A stretch of DNA of 64,000 nt, taken from assembly GCF_004522235.1 (NCBI RefSeq), contig NZ_SDLT01000011.1:62001-126000 (forward strand). The letters are read 5' to 3'. The notes beneath the pieces are model-generated. The model did not search any database. It was given only the letters and a program-made list of their open reading frames with translations, and was not told where the DNA came from. Below, one piece after another: positions 48,714-57,042 of the stretch. How positions within the stretch are numbered: the stretch's first letter is position 1; each line of letters opens with the position of its first letter. Made by a program: the position numbers and the translations under genes. The DNA is from Amycolatopsis nivea. GTDB taxonomy: Bacteria; Actinomycetota; Actinomycetes; Mycobacteriales; Pseudonocardiaceae.

Positions 48714-49274
48714 ATGAACCCTGTCGACGATCTGTCCGCGGTCCTCGATTCCACCGGCGCGCTGGTCGCCGGCGTGTCTCGCTGGGACGCGCCGACGCCG
48801 TGCCCGGAGTGGACGGTCCGCGAACTGGTGAACCATCTGGTCCTCGGGCACCGGCTGTTCACCGCCGCCCTGAGCGGTGCGAAGGGCGCGTCGTTGGACC
48901 CTCATGCCGCCGACGCGCTCGGCGACGACCCGGTAGCGGCCTACCGGGACGCGGTTGCCGGTCTGCTCGCGGCGTTCCGGCAGCCGGGGGCGCTGGAGCA
49001 GTTTGTCGAGGTCCCGGCCGGGACGGTTCCGGGGATCGTCGCAGTGCATCTGCGGATCGTCGAGGAACTCGTCCACGGCTGGGACCTCGCCCGCGCCACC
49101 GGGCAGGAGGCGAAGTTCGAGGACGCCTTGGTGGAGCGAGAAATCGCGTTCAGCGCGGCGAAACTCGCCGACCTGCCGCCGGAACGGAGCCCCTTCGCGC
49201 CACCGGTGCCGGTTGCCGAGGACGCGCCACCGCTGGATCGGCTGGTCGCGTTGCTCGGACGGTCACCGAGTTAA
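48714..49274 (+). CDS. TIGR03086/DinB-like metal-binding protein
   Basis: A 186-residue four-helix protein of the mycothiol-dependent maleylpyruvate isomerase N-terminal type. TPCPEWTVRELVNHLVLGHR holds the first metal His and IVEELVHGWDLARATG the later His residues, as in the TIGR03086 family. Such proteins use mycothiol or another thiol. Start ATG 48714 after GAAAGGCG. It is divergent from the ECF sigma factor, which may control it. It overlaps the convergent methyltransferase end by 4 bases. Confidence 0.9.
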   Translation: MNPVDDLSAVLDSTGALVAGVSRWDAPTPCPEWTVRELVNHLVLGHRLFTAALSGAKGASLDPHAADALGDDPVAAYRDAVAGLLAAFRQPGALEQFVEVPAGTVPGIVAVHLRIVEELVHGWDLARATGQEAKFEDALVEREIAFSAAKLADLPPERSPFAPPVPVAEDAPPLDRLVALLGRSPS

Positions 49275-50257
49275 GCGACACGGAATTCCAGGAGGCCTCG
49301 CTGGTCGGTCAACGGGGCCGCCGATTCCAAGACCAAACCCGCGGAATCGGCGAGTGCGCGGAATTCTTCCACCCGTCGTTCACGGCCGCCGAAATGGACC
49401 AGCATGACCAAGTCCATTTCGGTGCGCGCGTGAATTCCGCTGACCGCTTCGATGGCGAGAATCCGACCGGACCGGCCCGCCGCTTCGGCGCTCCGCTCCA
49501 GGATGCGGCGGGCGTTTTCGTCGTCCCAGTTGTGCAGGATGTCCACCAGGACATAGGCATCCGCGCCGGCCGGGAGCGGATCGAAGAAGCTCCCGCCGCG
49601 CACCTCGACCCGGTCGGCGAGGCTGCGTGCGGCGAAGGCGGCGCGGGCCTCGCTCGCGGTCGGTTCGAGGTCGACCAGGTGGGCGCGCAATTTTGGATTG
49701 GCTTCGAGAATCGCGGCGAGCAAATCTCCTCGGCCGCCGCCGACGTCGACTACCGTAGTGAAAGAAGCCCAGTCGATTCCGGCGACCACTTGCGGGATCT
49801 CCGCGCGGAACCGGTTGATCATCTGCTGGTCGAAAGACTTCCGCAGGTGCGGCTGTTTCGCGAGATCAGCCCAGAAATCCTTGCCGTAACGCCGGGAGTA
49901 AGCTGCCTCGCCGGTCCGGATGCTGTGTGCCAGTTCGACGAACGCGAGTTCGGCGCGGCCGGCGGCGCGGTCCAGGTGCAGCAGATTGGCTATGCCGTTT
50001 TCCTTGTCCTGGCAGAGATTCGCGCCGTACGCAGTGGTCAGGTAACCCTCGTCGGTGCGTTCGACCACGCCGAGCGTGACCAGGTGGCCGAGCAGGACGT
50101 CGAGCGCGATCGGCGAGAGATCCAGTTCTGCGGCGACGTCGTCGACCGTGCCAGGGTCGCGCAGCCGGTCGGGCAAGCCGAGCGTCACCGCGACGCGCAA
50201 TGCCATGGGGGTCGCCAGGCTGGCAGCACGGAGAAGGTGGGTCGCGTCATCACTCAC
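49271..50257 (-). CDS. SAM-dependent O-methyltransferase (family 2)
   Basis: A 328-residue enzyme like those tailoring polyketides and aromatic compounds. A helical N-terminal dimerisation domain with a winged-helix part (VDDVAAELDLSPIALDVLLGHL, about 34-55, shown here by its ends VDDVAAEL and LLGHL) is followed by SAM motif VVDVGGGRGDLLAAI, acidic HLVDLEP and the catalytic His in LVDILHNWDDENARRIL. GTG 50257 is the natural start after GTGGAG. No biosynthetic cluster surrounds it. The gap to the TetR gene has an inverted repeat at 50280-50308. Confidence 0.9.
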   Translation of the reverse strand: MSDDATHLLRAASLATPMALRVAVTLGLPDRLRDPGTVDDVAAELDLSPIALDVLLGHLVTLGVVERTDEGYLTTAYGANLCQDKENGIANLLHLDRAAGRAELAFVELAHSIRTGEAAYSRRYGKDFWADLAKQPHLRKSFDQQMINRFRAEIPQVVAGIDWASFTTVVDVGGGRGDLLAAILEANPKLRAHLVDLEPTASEARAAFAARSLADRVEVRGGSFFDPLPAGADAYVLVDILHNWDDENARRILERSAEAAGRSGRILAIEAVSGIHARTEMDLVMLVHFGGRERRVEEFRALADSAGLVLESAAPLTDQRGLLEFRVA

Positions 50258-50279
50258 GTGACTCCACTTTGCCAGCGTG

Positions 50280-50308
50280 GTCAACCGGCTTTCCGGGCCA
50301 CGGTTGAC
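50280..50308. promoter_or_regulatory. Inverted-repeat operator GTCAACCG-N13-CGGTTGAC
   Basis: Perfect 8-base arms at 50280-50287 and 50301-50308 in the 163-base region between the methyltransferase and TetR genes. The right arm includes TTGACA (50304-50309), a consensus -35 hexamer, so binding would cover a promoter. Likely target of the TetR protein at 50421. Confidence 0.6.
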
Positions 50309-50345
50309 AAGCTCGCCTCGAGGTCCGCGCGTATACGCTGGCCGG

Positions 50346-50411
50346 GTGGACACAGTAGCGGAATTGCTCGCGAACGTACGGGCTCGCGCCAGTCGCCCGA
50401 GATCGGGGTAA
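50346..50411 (+). CDS. Possible 21-residue leaderless small ORF
   Basis: GTG at 50346 lies 8 bases after TATACG (50332-50337), a leaderless arrangement. The frame runs DTVAELLANVRARASRPRSG to TAA 50409-50411. The stop overlaps the Shine-Dalgarno AAGGAG of the TetR gene, whose ATG is 9 bases on, so translation could be coupled. The peptide is basic and helical. It could be a chance frame. Confidence 0.35.
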   Translation: MDTVAELLANVRARASRPRSG

Positions 50412-50420
50412 GGAGAACCG

Positions 50421-51053
50421 ATGTCCCGCCCGCGCAAGGTCCGCAAGGACGCGGCGGCCAACCGTGAACGGCTGCTCTCCGCGGCTGCCTCGGCGATGCT
50501 TCGCGAAGGACGGCATGTGCCGCTGGCCGCCATCGCCGCCGAGGCCGGTCTCGGGATCGGCACGCTCTATCGCAGCTACGCCGACCGCGACGCGTTGCTC
50601 CAAGCCCTGGAGCACCGTGCGTACGGCCTGCTCAACAGCCTGCTCGACCAGATCGACGACAACAGCACCGGTCTCGACCAGGTCCGCCGCTATCTCGAAG
50701 GCACCGTCGACATCGCCGACCAGCTCGTCCTTCCGCTGCACGGCGCGCCCCCGCTCGTCACCCCGGAAGCGGTCGCGGCCCGGAAGTCGATCTACGGGCG
50801 GCTCGAGTTCTTCCTCGCGACCGGCCGCGAGGACGGCAGCATCCGCGGCCCGGTCAACGCCACCGATCTGCTCGCGTTCAGCACCCTGCTCACGCAGCCG
50901 AAGGCGTCCGTCCTGGACTGGACCCACCTGGCGAGGCGGCAGATCGCGCATTTCCTCAACGGCCTCGCGGCCGGGGGCCCGATCGAAGTGCCTGGTCCCG
51001 CTGTCGAGCGCGACGACGTCGAGCGAGCCTTCGAAGACCGGACGAACAGTTAG
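50421..51053 (+). CDS. TetR-family transcriptional regulator
   Basis: A 210-residue repressor with HTH VPLAAIAAEAGLGIGTLYRSY (about 33-53; ends AAIAAEAG and TLYRSY) and an AcrR-like ligand domain of the TetR_C_33/SbtR-type. ATG 50421 follows AAGGAG. It is preceded by a small ORF and divergent from the O-methyltransferase, with an inverted repeat between. It is followed 55 bases later by a second TetR gene. Confidence 0.92.
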   Translation: MSRPRKVRKDAAANRERLLSAAASAMLREGRHVPLAAIAAEAGLGIGTLYRSYADRDALLQALEHRAYGLLNSLLDQIDDNSTGLDQVRRYLEGTVDIADQLVLPLHGAPPLVTPEAVAARKSIYGRLEFFLATGREDGSIRGPVNATDLLAFSTLLTQPKASVLDWTHLARRQIAHFLNGLAAGGPIEVPGPAVERDDVERAFEDRTNS

Positions 51054-51108
51054 AAGGTCTTCCGAACGATCGGCCGTGTTACCGTCGGGCGTCGTCAAGG
51101 AGGTGGGG

Positions 51109-51771
51109 ATGCCCGCAGCAGGCACCCGCAAACCGATGCGCGAACGGTTCCGCGAGCAGGTGCGCGAGGAGGTCAAATCCGCCGCGCTCGACCAGCTCGC
51201 GGCCGGGGGCGCGCAGGCGATCTCCATCAACGCCATCGCCAAGCAGCTCGGGGTCAGCGGACCGGCGTTGTACCGCTACTTCTCCAGCCGCGACGAACTG
51301 CTGAACGTCCTGGTCATCGACGCGTACCACGACCTCCGCGACGCCATGGCGCGAGCGCTCGACGCCGACGCACCCGACGCGGAAGCGCGCATCCGGCTGC
51401 TGGCCGCCGCCTACCGGGGCTGGGCGCGGGAAGAGCCGCACCGGTACGAATTGCTGTTCAAGGCGCCGTTTCCCGGCTACGACGCGCACGCCAAACCGCT
51501 CGCCGACGCGGCCCGCGCGCTGATGGGCGTGGTGCTGGGGGTGTTGCACGACCCCGAAACCGCGGGAAAGCCGTACGACAACGAGGAAGTCCTCGACGCC
51601 CGGCGCGCGAACACCGAGAACCACCAGCTGGCGGTCGCGTTGTGGTCGCGGCTGCATGGCTTTGTCAGCCTCGAAATCGGCGGCGGTTTCACCGCGATGG
51701 GCCTCGACGCCGACGCGTTGTTCGAGACCGAAGTACAGGTGCTGACGGACCGGGTGCGCCGCGCCGGCTAA
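51109..51771 (+). CDS. TetR-family transcriptional regulator
   Basis: A 220-residue repressor from ATG 51109, 5 bases after a strong AAGGAGG. HTH: ISINAIAKQLGVSGPALYRYF (about 38-58; ends INAIAKQLG and ALYRYF). The C-terminal domain has PHRYELLFKAPFPGYDAHA and LWSRLHGFVSLEIGGGF, the TetR_C_13/WHG pattern. It ends directly next to the convergent MFS gene (51772), which it may control. Confidence 0.92.
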   Translation: MPAAGTRKPMRERFREQVREEVKSAALDQLAAGGAQAISINAIAKQLGVSGPALYRYFSSRDELLNVLVIDAYHDLRDAMARALDADAPDAEARIRLLAAAYRGWAREEPHRYELLFKAPFPGYDAHAKPLADAARALMGVVLGVLHDPETAGKPYDNEEVLDARRANTENHQLAVALWSRLHGFVSLEIGGGFTAMGLDADALFETEVQVLTDRVRRAG

Positions 51772-53085
51772 TCACCGGCGAGACGCGCGCGGCTTCGCCC
51801 CCAACGCCACTGCCAGCACCGCTCCGGCGACCATGCACGCGCCGACCACCCACAATCCGGTCCGCTGCGTACCGGTCAGGTCGCGCAGCCAGCCCGTCAG
51901 GTACGGCGCGACGAACCCGCTCAGGTTGCCCAGCGCGTTGATCAACGCGATCCCGCCGGCGGCCGCCGCGCCGGACAGGAAGTTCGAGGGCAGCGCCCAG
52001 AACGTCGGCAGCGCCGCACACACGCCCATCGCGCAGATGGTCACCGCGGTCATGGTGGCGTAAGGGTTTCCGAGGTACAGCGCGACCGGGATCGCCGCGC
52101 CGCCGACGAGCATCGGCAGCGCGACGTGCCACGTCCGTTCCCCGGTCCGGTCGCCGTGGCGCGCCCACGGGACCATCACCAGCGCACCCGCGACGTACGG
52201 GATCGCGTTCACCAGACCCGCTTGCAGCACGGTGAGTTTGGTGCCGAACTCCTCGCCGAACCCGGCGATGATCGTCGGCAGGAAGAAGCCCAGCGCGTAC
52301 AGGCCGTAGACCACCGCGAAGTACACGAACGCCAGCCCGAGGATCCGCGGGTGCGTGAGCGCTTTCCGCAGCGGCCAGTGGTGTTCGGCTTCGGTGGCGC
52401 GGCGTTCGGCGTCGAGTTCGCTGGTGAGCCAGTCGCGTTCCTCGGCGGTCAGCCACTTCGCGGATTCCGGCCGGTCGCTCAGGCAGAACCATGTGACGAC
52501 CGCCAGCAGGATCGCCGGAACGCCTTCCACGAGGAACATGAACCGCCAGCCGGACAGGCCGAACACGCCGTGCCCGCCGCTGATCAGCAGACTCGAAACG
52601 GTCGAGCCGATCGCGCTCGACACCGGCACCGCGCACATGAACAGCGCGACCGCCTTCGCCCGCTGCGCCGCCGGGAACCAGTACGTCAGATACAAAATGA
52701 TGCCGGGGAAGAACCCCGCCTCGGCGACGCCGAGCACGAACCGCAGCACCACCAGCGTCGTCGTGTTCGGCACGAACGCCATCGCGACGGCCACCGCGCC
52801 CCAGGTGATCATGATCCGCGCGATCCAGCGGCGCGCGCCGAACCGGTGCAGCGCGAGATTGCTCGGCACCTCGAGGATCAGGTAGCCGATGAAGAAGATC
52901 CCGGACGCGAGCCCGAACGCGGTCGCGGTGAGGCCGAGTTCTTTGTTCATCCCGTTCGGACCGGCGAACCCGATGTTGACCCGGTCCAGGTAATTGACGA
53001 AGTACAGCAGCATCAGCAGCGGCATGATCCGCACCGCCGCCTTGGCCATGACCCGGTTGCCCAGCGCGCTCGTCTTCGTCGGCAT
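51772..53085 (-). CDS. MFS transporter, anion:cation symporter (ACS) type
   Basis: A 437-residue permease with twelve helices. MLLYFVNYLDRVNIGFAGP at helix 1 is the signature of the ACS family (sugar acids, carboxylates, phthalate-type acids), and HRFGARRWIARIMITWG is its motif-A region. It probably imports an organic acid. It starts at ATG 53085, 32 bases after the stop of the gene at 53118, so the two may be in one transcript. Confidence 0.92.
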   Translation of the reverse strand: MPTKTSALGNRVMAKAAVRIMPLLMLLYFVNYLDRVNIGFAGPNGMNKELGLTATAFGLASGIFFIGYLILEVPSNLALHRFGARRWIARIMITWGAVAVAMAFVPNTTTLVVLRFVLGVAEAGFFPGIILYLTYWFPAAQRAKAVALFMCAVPVSSAIGSTVSSLLISGGHGVFGLSGWRFMFLVEGVPAILLAVVTWFCLSDRPESAKWLTAEERDWLTSELDAERRATEAEHHWPLRKALTHPRILGLAFVYFAVVYGLYALGFFLPTIIAGFGEEFGTKLTVLQAGLVNAIPYVAGALVMVPWARHGDRTGERTWHVALPMLVGGAAIPVALYLGNPYATMTAVTICAMGVCAALPTFWALPSNFLSGAAAAGGIALINALGNLSGFVAPYLTGWLRDLTGTQRTGLWVVGACMVAGAVLAVALGAKPRASRR

Positions 53086-53117
53086 GTCCGGATCTCACCC
53101 GCCCGGACCCCGCTGAG

Positions 53118-54122
53118 TCAAGGTTTCGCGTAATGCTCGGCGACCGCGGCGAACGCCTCCTTCGGTTCCCAGTTCAGCCCCGGGTACGCCGTGCCCGACC
53201 GTCCTTCCAGGACTTTCACCAGGCCGAAGCTGGCCAGGTCAAGATCGTCCGGGTAGTTGTAGAGCGCGAAAAGGAACACGAACGCGCTGTCCACGCCCTC
53301 CGCGTCGAAGATTTCCAGCAGCTCGCGCAGATACGCGGCCTGTCCGGCCTCGTCCCGCTCGTACTCGCCGTCGATGCGGAGCGGATCGCCGGTTTCCTTG
53401 TCGTACTCGACGATCTCCATGCTCCGCGGCGCGACGTCGCCGGACCCGCGCCAGGTCGCCGTGCCGAAGCCGGTGATCGCGACCGGTTTCCCTTGCGCCA
53501 CCAGGGTTCGCACGCCGGCTTGGAAGAGGTCGGCGACCTCGGCGGAGCGGATGAGCTCCACCGTGACGAAGTCGAACCGGCTCCAGTCCACCTGCTCGAA
53601 CTGGATGCACGCGTAGGTGACCGGGCCGTGGAACCGTTCGCGCACGATCTTCACCGCGGTGTCGAGGAACGGGTCGAGCCGCTTGCCCACCTCGGCCAGT
53701 CGCTCGGCGCGGCCCTCGGGTTCGGCGAGCAGCAGGCTGACTCGTTCGGCGGTGTCCTCGCCGGGCAGGAAGCCTTCGTTCATCACGCTCAACTCGACGC
53801 CGGTCACGAACACGACGTTCGCCCCGGTGGCGCGCAGCCGTTCCGCACGGGTGGCGCAGTCGGCGAAGAGGGCGAGGATCTCGTCGTGGGTCTGCTCCAG
53901 CGGATACGGCGAGAACCAGACCTCCAGCCCCAGTTCGGCCGCCCACCGCGAGGCCTGCTCCAGCCGATCCGGATCGCCGCCCACGACGTGCACCGCGGTG
54001 CAGTGCAGGTCGTCGCGGATGATCGCCAGTTCGCGCTTCACCACCTCCGGTTCGAAGCTCTCCCGCGACGACCGTCCATTGCGGACGAATCCGGTGTCGT
54101 ACGTCATTCCCTTGCCGCGCAT
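53118..54122 (-). CDS. Conserved TIM-barrel-like protein of unknown function
   Basis: A 334-residue soluble protein from ATG 54122. Pieces: GMTYDTGFVRNGRSS, HCTAVHVVGGDPDRL, LEVWFSPYPLEQTHDE, VFVTGVELSVMNEGFLPG and PVAITGFGTATWRGSGD. The pattern (strands ending in Asp/Glu/His, GVELS and PVAITGFG) suggests a glycoside-hydrolase-like barrel. Similar actinobacterial proteins are sometimes labelled abortive infection proteins, with no evidence I know of. It is divergent from a TetR gene across a perfect 22-base palindrome. Confidence 0.65.
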   Translation of the reverse strand: MRGKGMTYDTGFVRNGRSSRESFEPEVVKRELAIIRDDLHCTAVHVVGGDPDRLEQASRWAAELGLEVWFSPYPLEQTHDEILALFADCATRAERLRATGANVVFVTGVELSVMNEGFLPGEDTAERVSLLLAEPEGRAERLAEVGKRLDPFLDTAVKIVRERFHGPVTYACIQFEQVDWSRFDFVTVELIRSAEVADLFQAGVRTLVAQGKPVAITGFGTATWRGSGDVAPRSMEIVEYDKETGDPLRIDGEYERDEAGQAAYLRELLEIFDAEGVDSAFVFLFALYNYPDDLDLASFGLVKVLEGRSGTAYPGLNWEPKEAFAAVAEHYAKP

Positions 54123-54165
54123 GGCGGTTTCCTCTCGCTCGGGGACGCCGCCCACCTTACGCACG

Positions 54166-54187
54166 AAACTTGCGTACACGCAAGTTT
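54166..54187. promoter_or_regulatory. TetR operator, perfect 10-2-10 palindrome
   Basis: AAACTTGCGT at 54166-54175 and ACGCAAGTTT at 54178-54187, separated by AC, in the gap between the divergent genes at 53118-54122 and 54221. A third related half GCGTAGGCGC follows. This is the clearest operator in the window. Confidence 0.75.
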
Positions 54188-54220
54188 GCGTAGGCGCAGG
54201 AACCCTGCGAGACTGGCCGG

Positions 54221-54820
54221 GTGACCGGATTGCGCGAACGGAAGAAGCAGGCCACTCGCGTCGCCTTGCGTGAAGCGGCCCTGCGGCTGGCGATCGAGCA
54301 CGGGCCGGCGAACGTGCGCGTCGACGACATCGCCGAAGCGGCCGGAGTGTCCCCGCGGACTTACAACAACTACTTCTCCAGCCGCGAGGAAGCGATCGTC
54401 GCGGCGGTCACCGCGGACCGCGAGAACCGGATCGCCGCCGCTGTCGCCGAGCGCTCGCCGGATACCCGGCTGGCCGAGGCGATCCTCGACGCGATCGCGG
54501 AGCAGTACACCGATCCCGGCGAACAGAGCCGCGACGCCCTCCTGCTGATCACCACGAATCCCGGGCTGCGCACGGCTTTTCTCGACGCTCCGGCCGCCCT
54601 CGCGGCCCCGCTGCAGGAGGTGATCGCGGCCCGGGTCGGCAATCCGCAAACCGCGCGCGTGCTGGCCGCGTCGATCGCCGCGGCGGTCCGGGTCGCACTG
54701 GAGCAGTGGACGCAACCGGCGGGCAACGGACTGGTTGTGGTGTCCGGTTCACTGCCGGATCTGTTGCGGCGAACGCTGGAACCACTCGTTCCGGCGCTCG
54801 ACGCGGCGGAAGCGGACTAG
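54221..54820 (+). CDS. TetR-family transcriptional regulator
   Basis: A 199-residue repressor from GTG 54221. HTH: VDDIAEAAGVSPRTYNNYFS (about 37-56). TYNNYF is typical of the mycofactocin/EthR-neighbour TetR subgroup. It is next to the 22-base palindrome at 54166-54187 and divergent from the barrel-protein gene, so it probably represses that gene and itself. Its end overlaps the convergent ABM gene by 4 bases. Confidence 0.92.
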   Translation: MTGLRERKKQATRVALREAALRLAIEHGPANVRVDDIAEAAGVSPRTYNNYFSSREEAIVAAVTADRENRIAAAVAERSPDTRLAEAILDAIAEQYTDPGEQSRDALLLITTNPGLRTAFLDAPAALAAPLQEVIAARVGNPQTARVLAASIAAAVRVALEQWTQPAGNGLVVVSGSLPDLLRRTLEPLVPALDAAEAD

Positions 54821-55167
54821 GCCGCGATCTCCTCGAAGATGTGCGGGTAGGACACGACGTCGTCGGGGAACTCCGCCGCCACGCGCTGGAACTCCGGATT
54901 GCTCAAAGCCGCGGCGAGCGCCTCGGTCGACTCCCAGACCGCGACGTTCAGCAGCAGCTGGCTGCCCGCCGTTCCCTGGTGCATGCGCAGTGAGACGAAT
55001 CCAGGCTGAGCCTTCATAAACTCGGCCTGCTTCCGGAAGAGAGCCAGGAACGCGTCGGTCCGCTCCTTCGGGACGACGAAGGTGTTGGCGAGGACGATCT
55101 GCCCGGTTTTCTCCTTGAACTGAGCGAACATCGGCGTGTGCGGGTCGAGGCTCTGCAACTGGGCCAT
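54817..55167 (-). CDS. Antibiotic biosynthesis monooxygenase (ABM) domain protein
   Basis: A 116-residue ferredoxin-like protein. ATG 55167 follows GGGAAG; an ATG at 55203 would add 12 unlikely residues. The core reads IVLANTFVVPKERTDAFLAL, FMKAQPGFVSLRMHQG and LLNVAVWESTEALAAAL, the ABM pattern of small cofactor-free oxygenases (ActVA-Orf6-like) and haem-degrading proteins. It is divergent from a P450 gene; the gap has two CTAGC-N3-GCTAG sites, so both may be controlled by one regulator. Confidence 0.88.
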   Translation of the reverse strand: MAQLQSLDPHTPMFAQFKEKTGQIVLANTFVVPKERTDAFLALFRKQAEFMKAQPGFVSLRMHQGTAGSQLLLNVAVWESTEALAAALSNPEFQRVAAEFPDDVVSYPHIFEEIAA

Positions 55168-55196
55168 TTCGGAACTTCCCTTGCTGTCGACTGAAT

Positions 55197-55260
55197 CTAG
55201 CATCGCTAGCTACTGGTTCGACGCTAGCACTGCTGTCGCTCGGTTGTCTAGCAGCGCTAG
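55197..55260. promoter_or_regulatory. Repeated operator CTAGC-N3-GCTAG
   Basis: Two perfect 13-base palindromes, CTAGC-ATC-GCTAG at 55197-55209 and CTAGC-AGC-GCTAG at 55248-55260, centres 51 bases apart, with GCTAGC at 55223-55228 between. CTAG is rare in GC-rich actinomycete DNA, so three hits in 64 bases are striking. The array lies between the divergent ABM and P450 genes. Confidence 0.7.
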
Positions 55261-55373
55261 CACTAGGCCGGGCCGGTGATTCTCCGCCCGCCCGGCGTTC
55301 AGCTCCGACATTCACTTCACAACTTTGTGAAAGCTGTGTACCTTCTGAACTATTCAGAGGGGAAGGAGCGACG

Positions 55374-56561
55374 ATGACCCGTCAGGCAGGACTCCCGCTC
55401 GAAAGGGGCGCGTGTCCGTTCGATCCGGTGCCGGCCCAGCGCACGCAGGCTCCGGTCGAGCCGATGACGTATCCCGACGGCTCCCAGGGCTGGCTCGTCA
55501 CGGGATACCAGGAGGTGCGGGCAGTCCTCGCGGACAAGCGGATGTCCGCGCGCGCCGAACTCGCGAAGGTTCCGCTCGACTTCGGTCCGCTGCCGCCGCC
55601 GAAGCCGGCCGACCCGGGGGTGTTCACCGGGATGGACGACCCGGACCACCACCGCTACCGCAAGCTGCTGACCGGGGCGTTCACCGTGCACCGGATGCGC
55701 ACGCTGGAGGACCGCGTCGCCGAGATCGTCGACGCCCACCTCGACGCGATGGCCGCCGCGGACGGCGCGGTCGACCTGGTGGAAGCGTTTGCGCGGCCGG
55801 TGCCGTCGCTGGTGATCTGCGAACTGCTCGGCGCGCCCTACGAACGCCGCGCCGAGTTCGACGGCTACGCCAGGACCATGTTCTCCAAGGACATCCCCGT
55901 CGCCGAGCGGATCGACGCGACACAGGGCGTCGTCGCGTTCATCGCCGGGCAGATCAAGGAGAAACGGGCGAATCCGGGCGACGACCTGCTGTCCGATCTC
56001 GTCCGCGGCGACGAGCTGACCGACGAGGAACTCGCCAACATCGGCATGATGCTGCTGGTCGCCGGATTCGAGACGACCCGCAACATGATCGCGCTCGGCA
56101 CGCTGGCACTGCTCGAAAACCCGGAGCAGCTGGCGAAGTTCAAGGCCGACCCGGAGCTCACCGCGGGCACGGTCGAGGAACTGATGCGCTACCTCAGCGT
56201 GATCCACATCGGCCCGATCCGCACCGCGCTCGAGGACGTCGAACTCGGCGGCGTGCGGATCAAGGCGGGCGATCCGGTCGTCATGTCGCTTCCGGTCGCC
56301 AACCGGGATCCGGAGAAGTTCCCGGACCCGGACCGCCTCGACGTCACGCGCAAGGCGGCCGGGCAGCTCGGCTTCGGGCACGGCGTGCACCAATGCCTCG
56401 GGCAGCAGCTGGCGCGGGTGGAGATGCGGATCGCGTTGTTCCGGCTGTTCGCGCGGTTCCCGGACCTGCGGCTCGCGGTGCCGTTCGCCGAGGTGGACCT
56501 GCCGCACGACGCGTCGATCTACGGTCCGGTGCGGCTGCCGGTGGCCTGGCGGCGGGAGTAG
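55374..56561 (+). CDS. Cytochrome P450
   Basis: A 395-residue bacterial class I P450. The I helix has LLVAGFETTRNMIA (230-240; the usual AGHETT has Phe instead of His), the ExxR motif is EELMR (Glu269, Arg272) and the haem loop LGFGHGVHQCLGQQLAR puts the thiolate at Cys341. It begins after the operator array at 55197-55260. No ferredoxin or reductase gene is adjacent. The substrate is unknown; it resembles the CYP105/107 type of secondary metabolism. Confidence 0.94.
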   Translation: MTRQAGLPLERGACPFDPVPAQRTQAPVEPMTYPDGSQGWLVTGYQEVRAVLADKRMSARAELAKVPLDFGPLPPPKPADPGVFTGMDDPDHHRYRKLLTGAFTVHRMRTLEDRVAEIVDAHLDAMAAADGAVDLVEAFARPVPSLVICELLGAPYERRAEFDGYARTMFSKDIPVAERIDATQGVVAFIAGQIKEKRANPGDDLLSDLVRGDELTDEELANIGMMLLVAGFETTRNMIALGTLALLENPEQLAKFKADPELTAGTVEELMRYLSVIHIGPIRTALEDVELGGVRIKAGDPVVMSLPVANRDPEKFPDPDRLDVTRKAAGQLGFGHGVHQCLGQQLARVEMRIALFRLFARFPDLRLAVPFAEVDLPHDASIYGPVRLPVAWRRE

Positions 56562-56606
56562 CCTGGCAGCGGCGGATCGAACACCGGAATCGAGGTTTTC
56601 CGCGCT

Positions 56607-57038
56607 GTGCACGCGATTGCTCTGATTGGCGCCTTCACGTTCGTCTGGTTCGGGATGGTGCTCGCCATCTCGTTCCTGGAAGCCCCGCTGAAGTTTCGCG
56701 CACCAGGGGTCACCATCCCGATCGGCCTCGGCATCGGCCGGATCGTGTTCCGGGCCTTGAACATCGCCGAGATGCTGCTCGCGGCGGGGATCGTAGTCAC
56801 GGTCGCGGTGGGGCAGCCGGGCACCGCGGTGACGGTGCTGGCGGCGGTGGCGGTCGTGGTGCTGATCGGGCAGCTGGGGGCGGTCCGTCCGGCGTTGAAC
56901 CGGCGGACGGACCGCGTCCTCGCCGCTCCGGAAGGCGTGGAGCTGCCGCGCTCCCGGGCGCATTTCGTTTACATCGCCACGGAAACCGTGAAAGTGCTCG
57001 TGCTGCTGGCGCTCGGGATCCTGACCGTGGCGGGCTAG
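56607..57038 (+). CDS. Four-helix membrane protein
   Basis: A 143-residue protein from GTG 56607 with four hydrophobic segments. FVWFGMVLAISFLEAPLKFRAPG and TVKVLVLLALGIL flank the ends; the pattern FLEAPxKFxxPGVT is shared by a small family of actinobacterial membrane proteins of unknown function. It converges with the MBL gene with a 4-base gap. Confidence 0.75.
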   Translation: MHAIALIGAFTFVWFGMVLAISFLEAPLKFRAPGVTIPIGLGIGRIVFRALNIAEMLLAAGIVVTVAVGQPGTAVTVLAAVAVVVLIGQLGAVRPALNRRTDRVLAAPEGVELPRSRAHFVYIATETVKVLVLLALGILTVAG

Positions 57039-57042
57039 CGGC

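Noticed and set aside
48800..50467. A 555-codon plus-strand frame across the DinB-like and methyltransferase genes
   Set aside because: Out-of-phase and antisense reading of two genes with clear motifs. No domain is visible.
52126..53133. A 335-codon plus-strand frame opposite the ACS transporter
   Set aside because: Arg/His/Gln-rich shadow of the transporter, with no motif.
49271..56561. A secondary-metabolite cluster (O-methyltransferase, ABM, P450)
   Set aside because: There is no core synthase, and the genes are separated by regulators and transporters in different orientations. They are listed as single genes.
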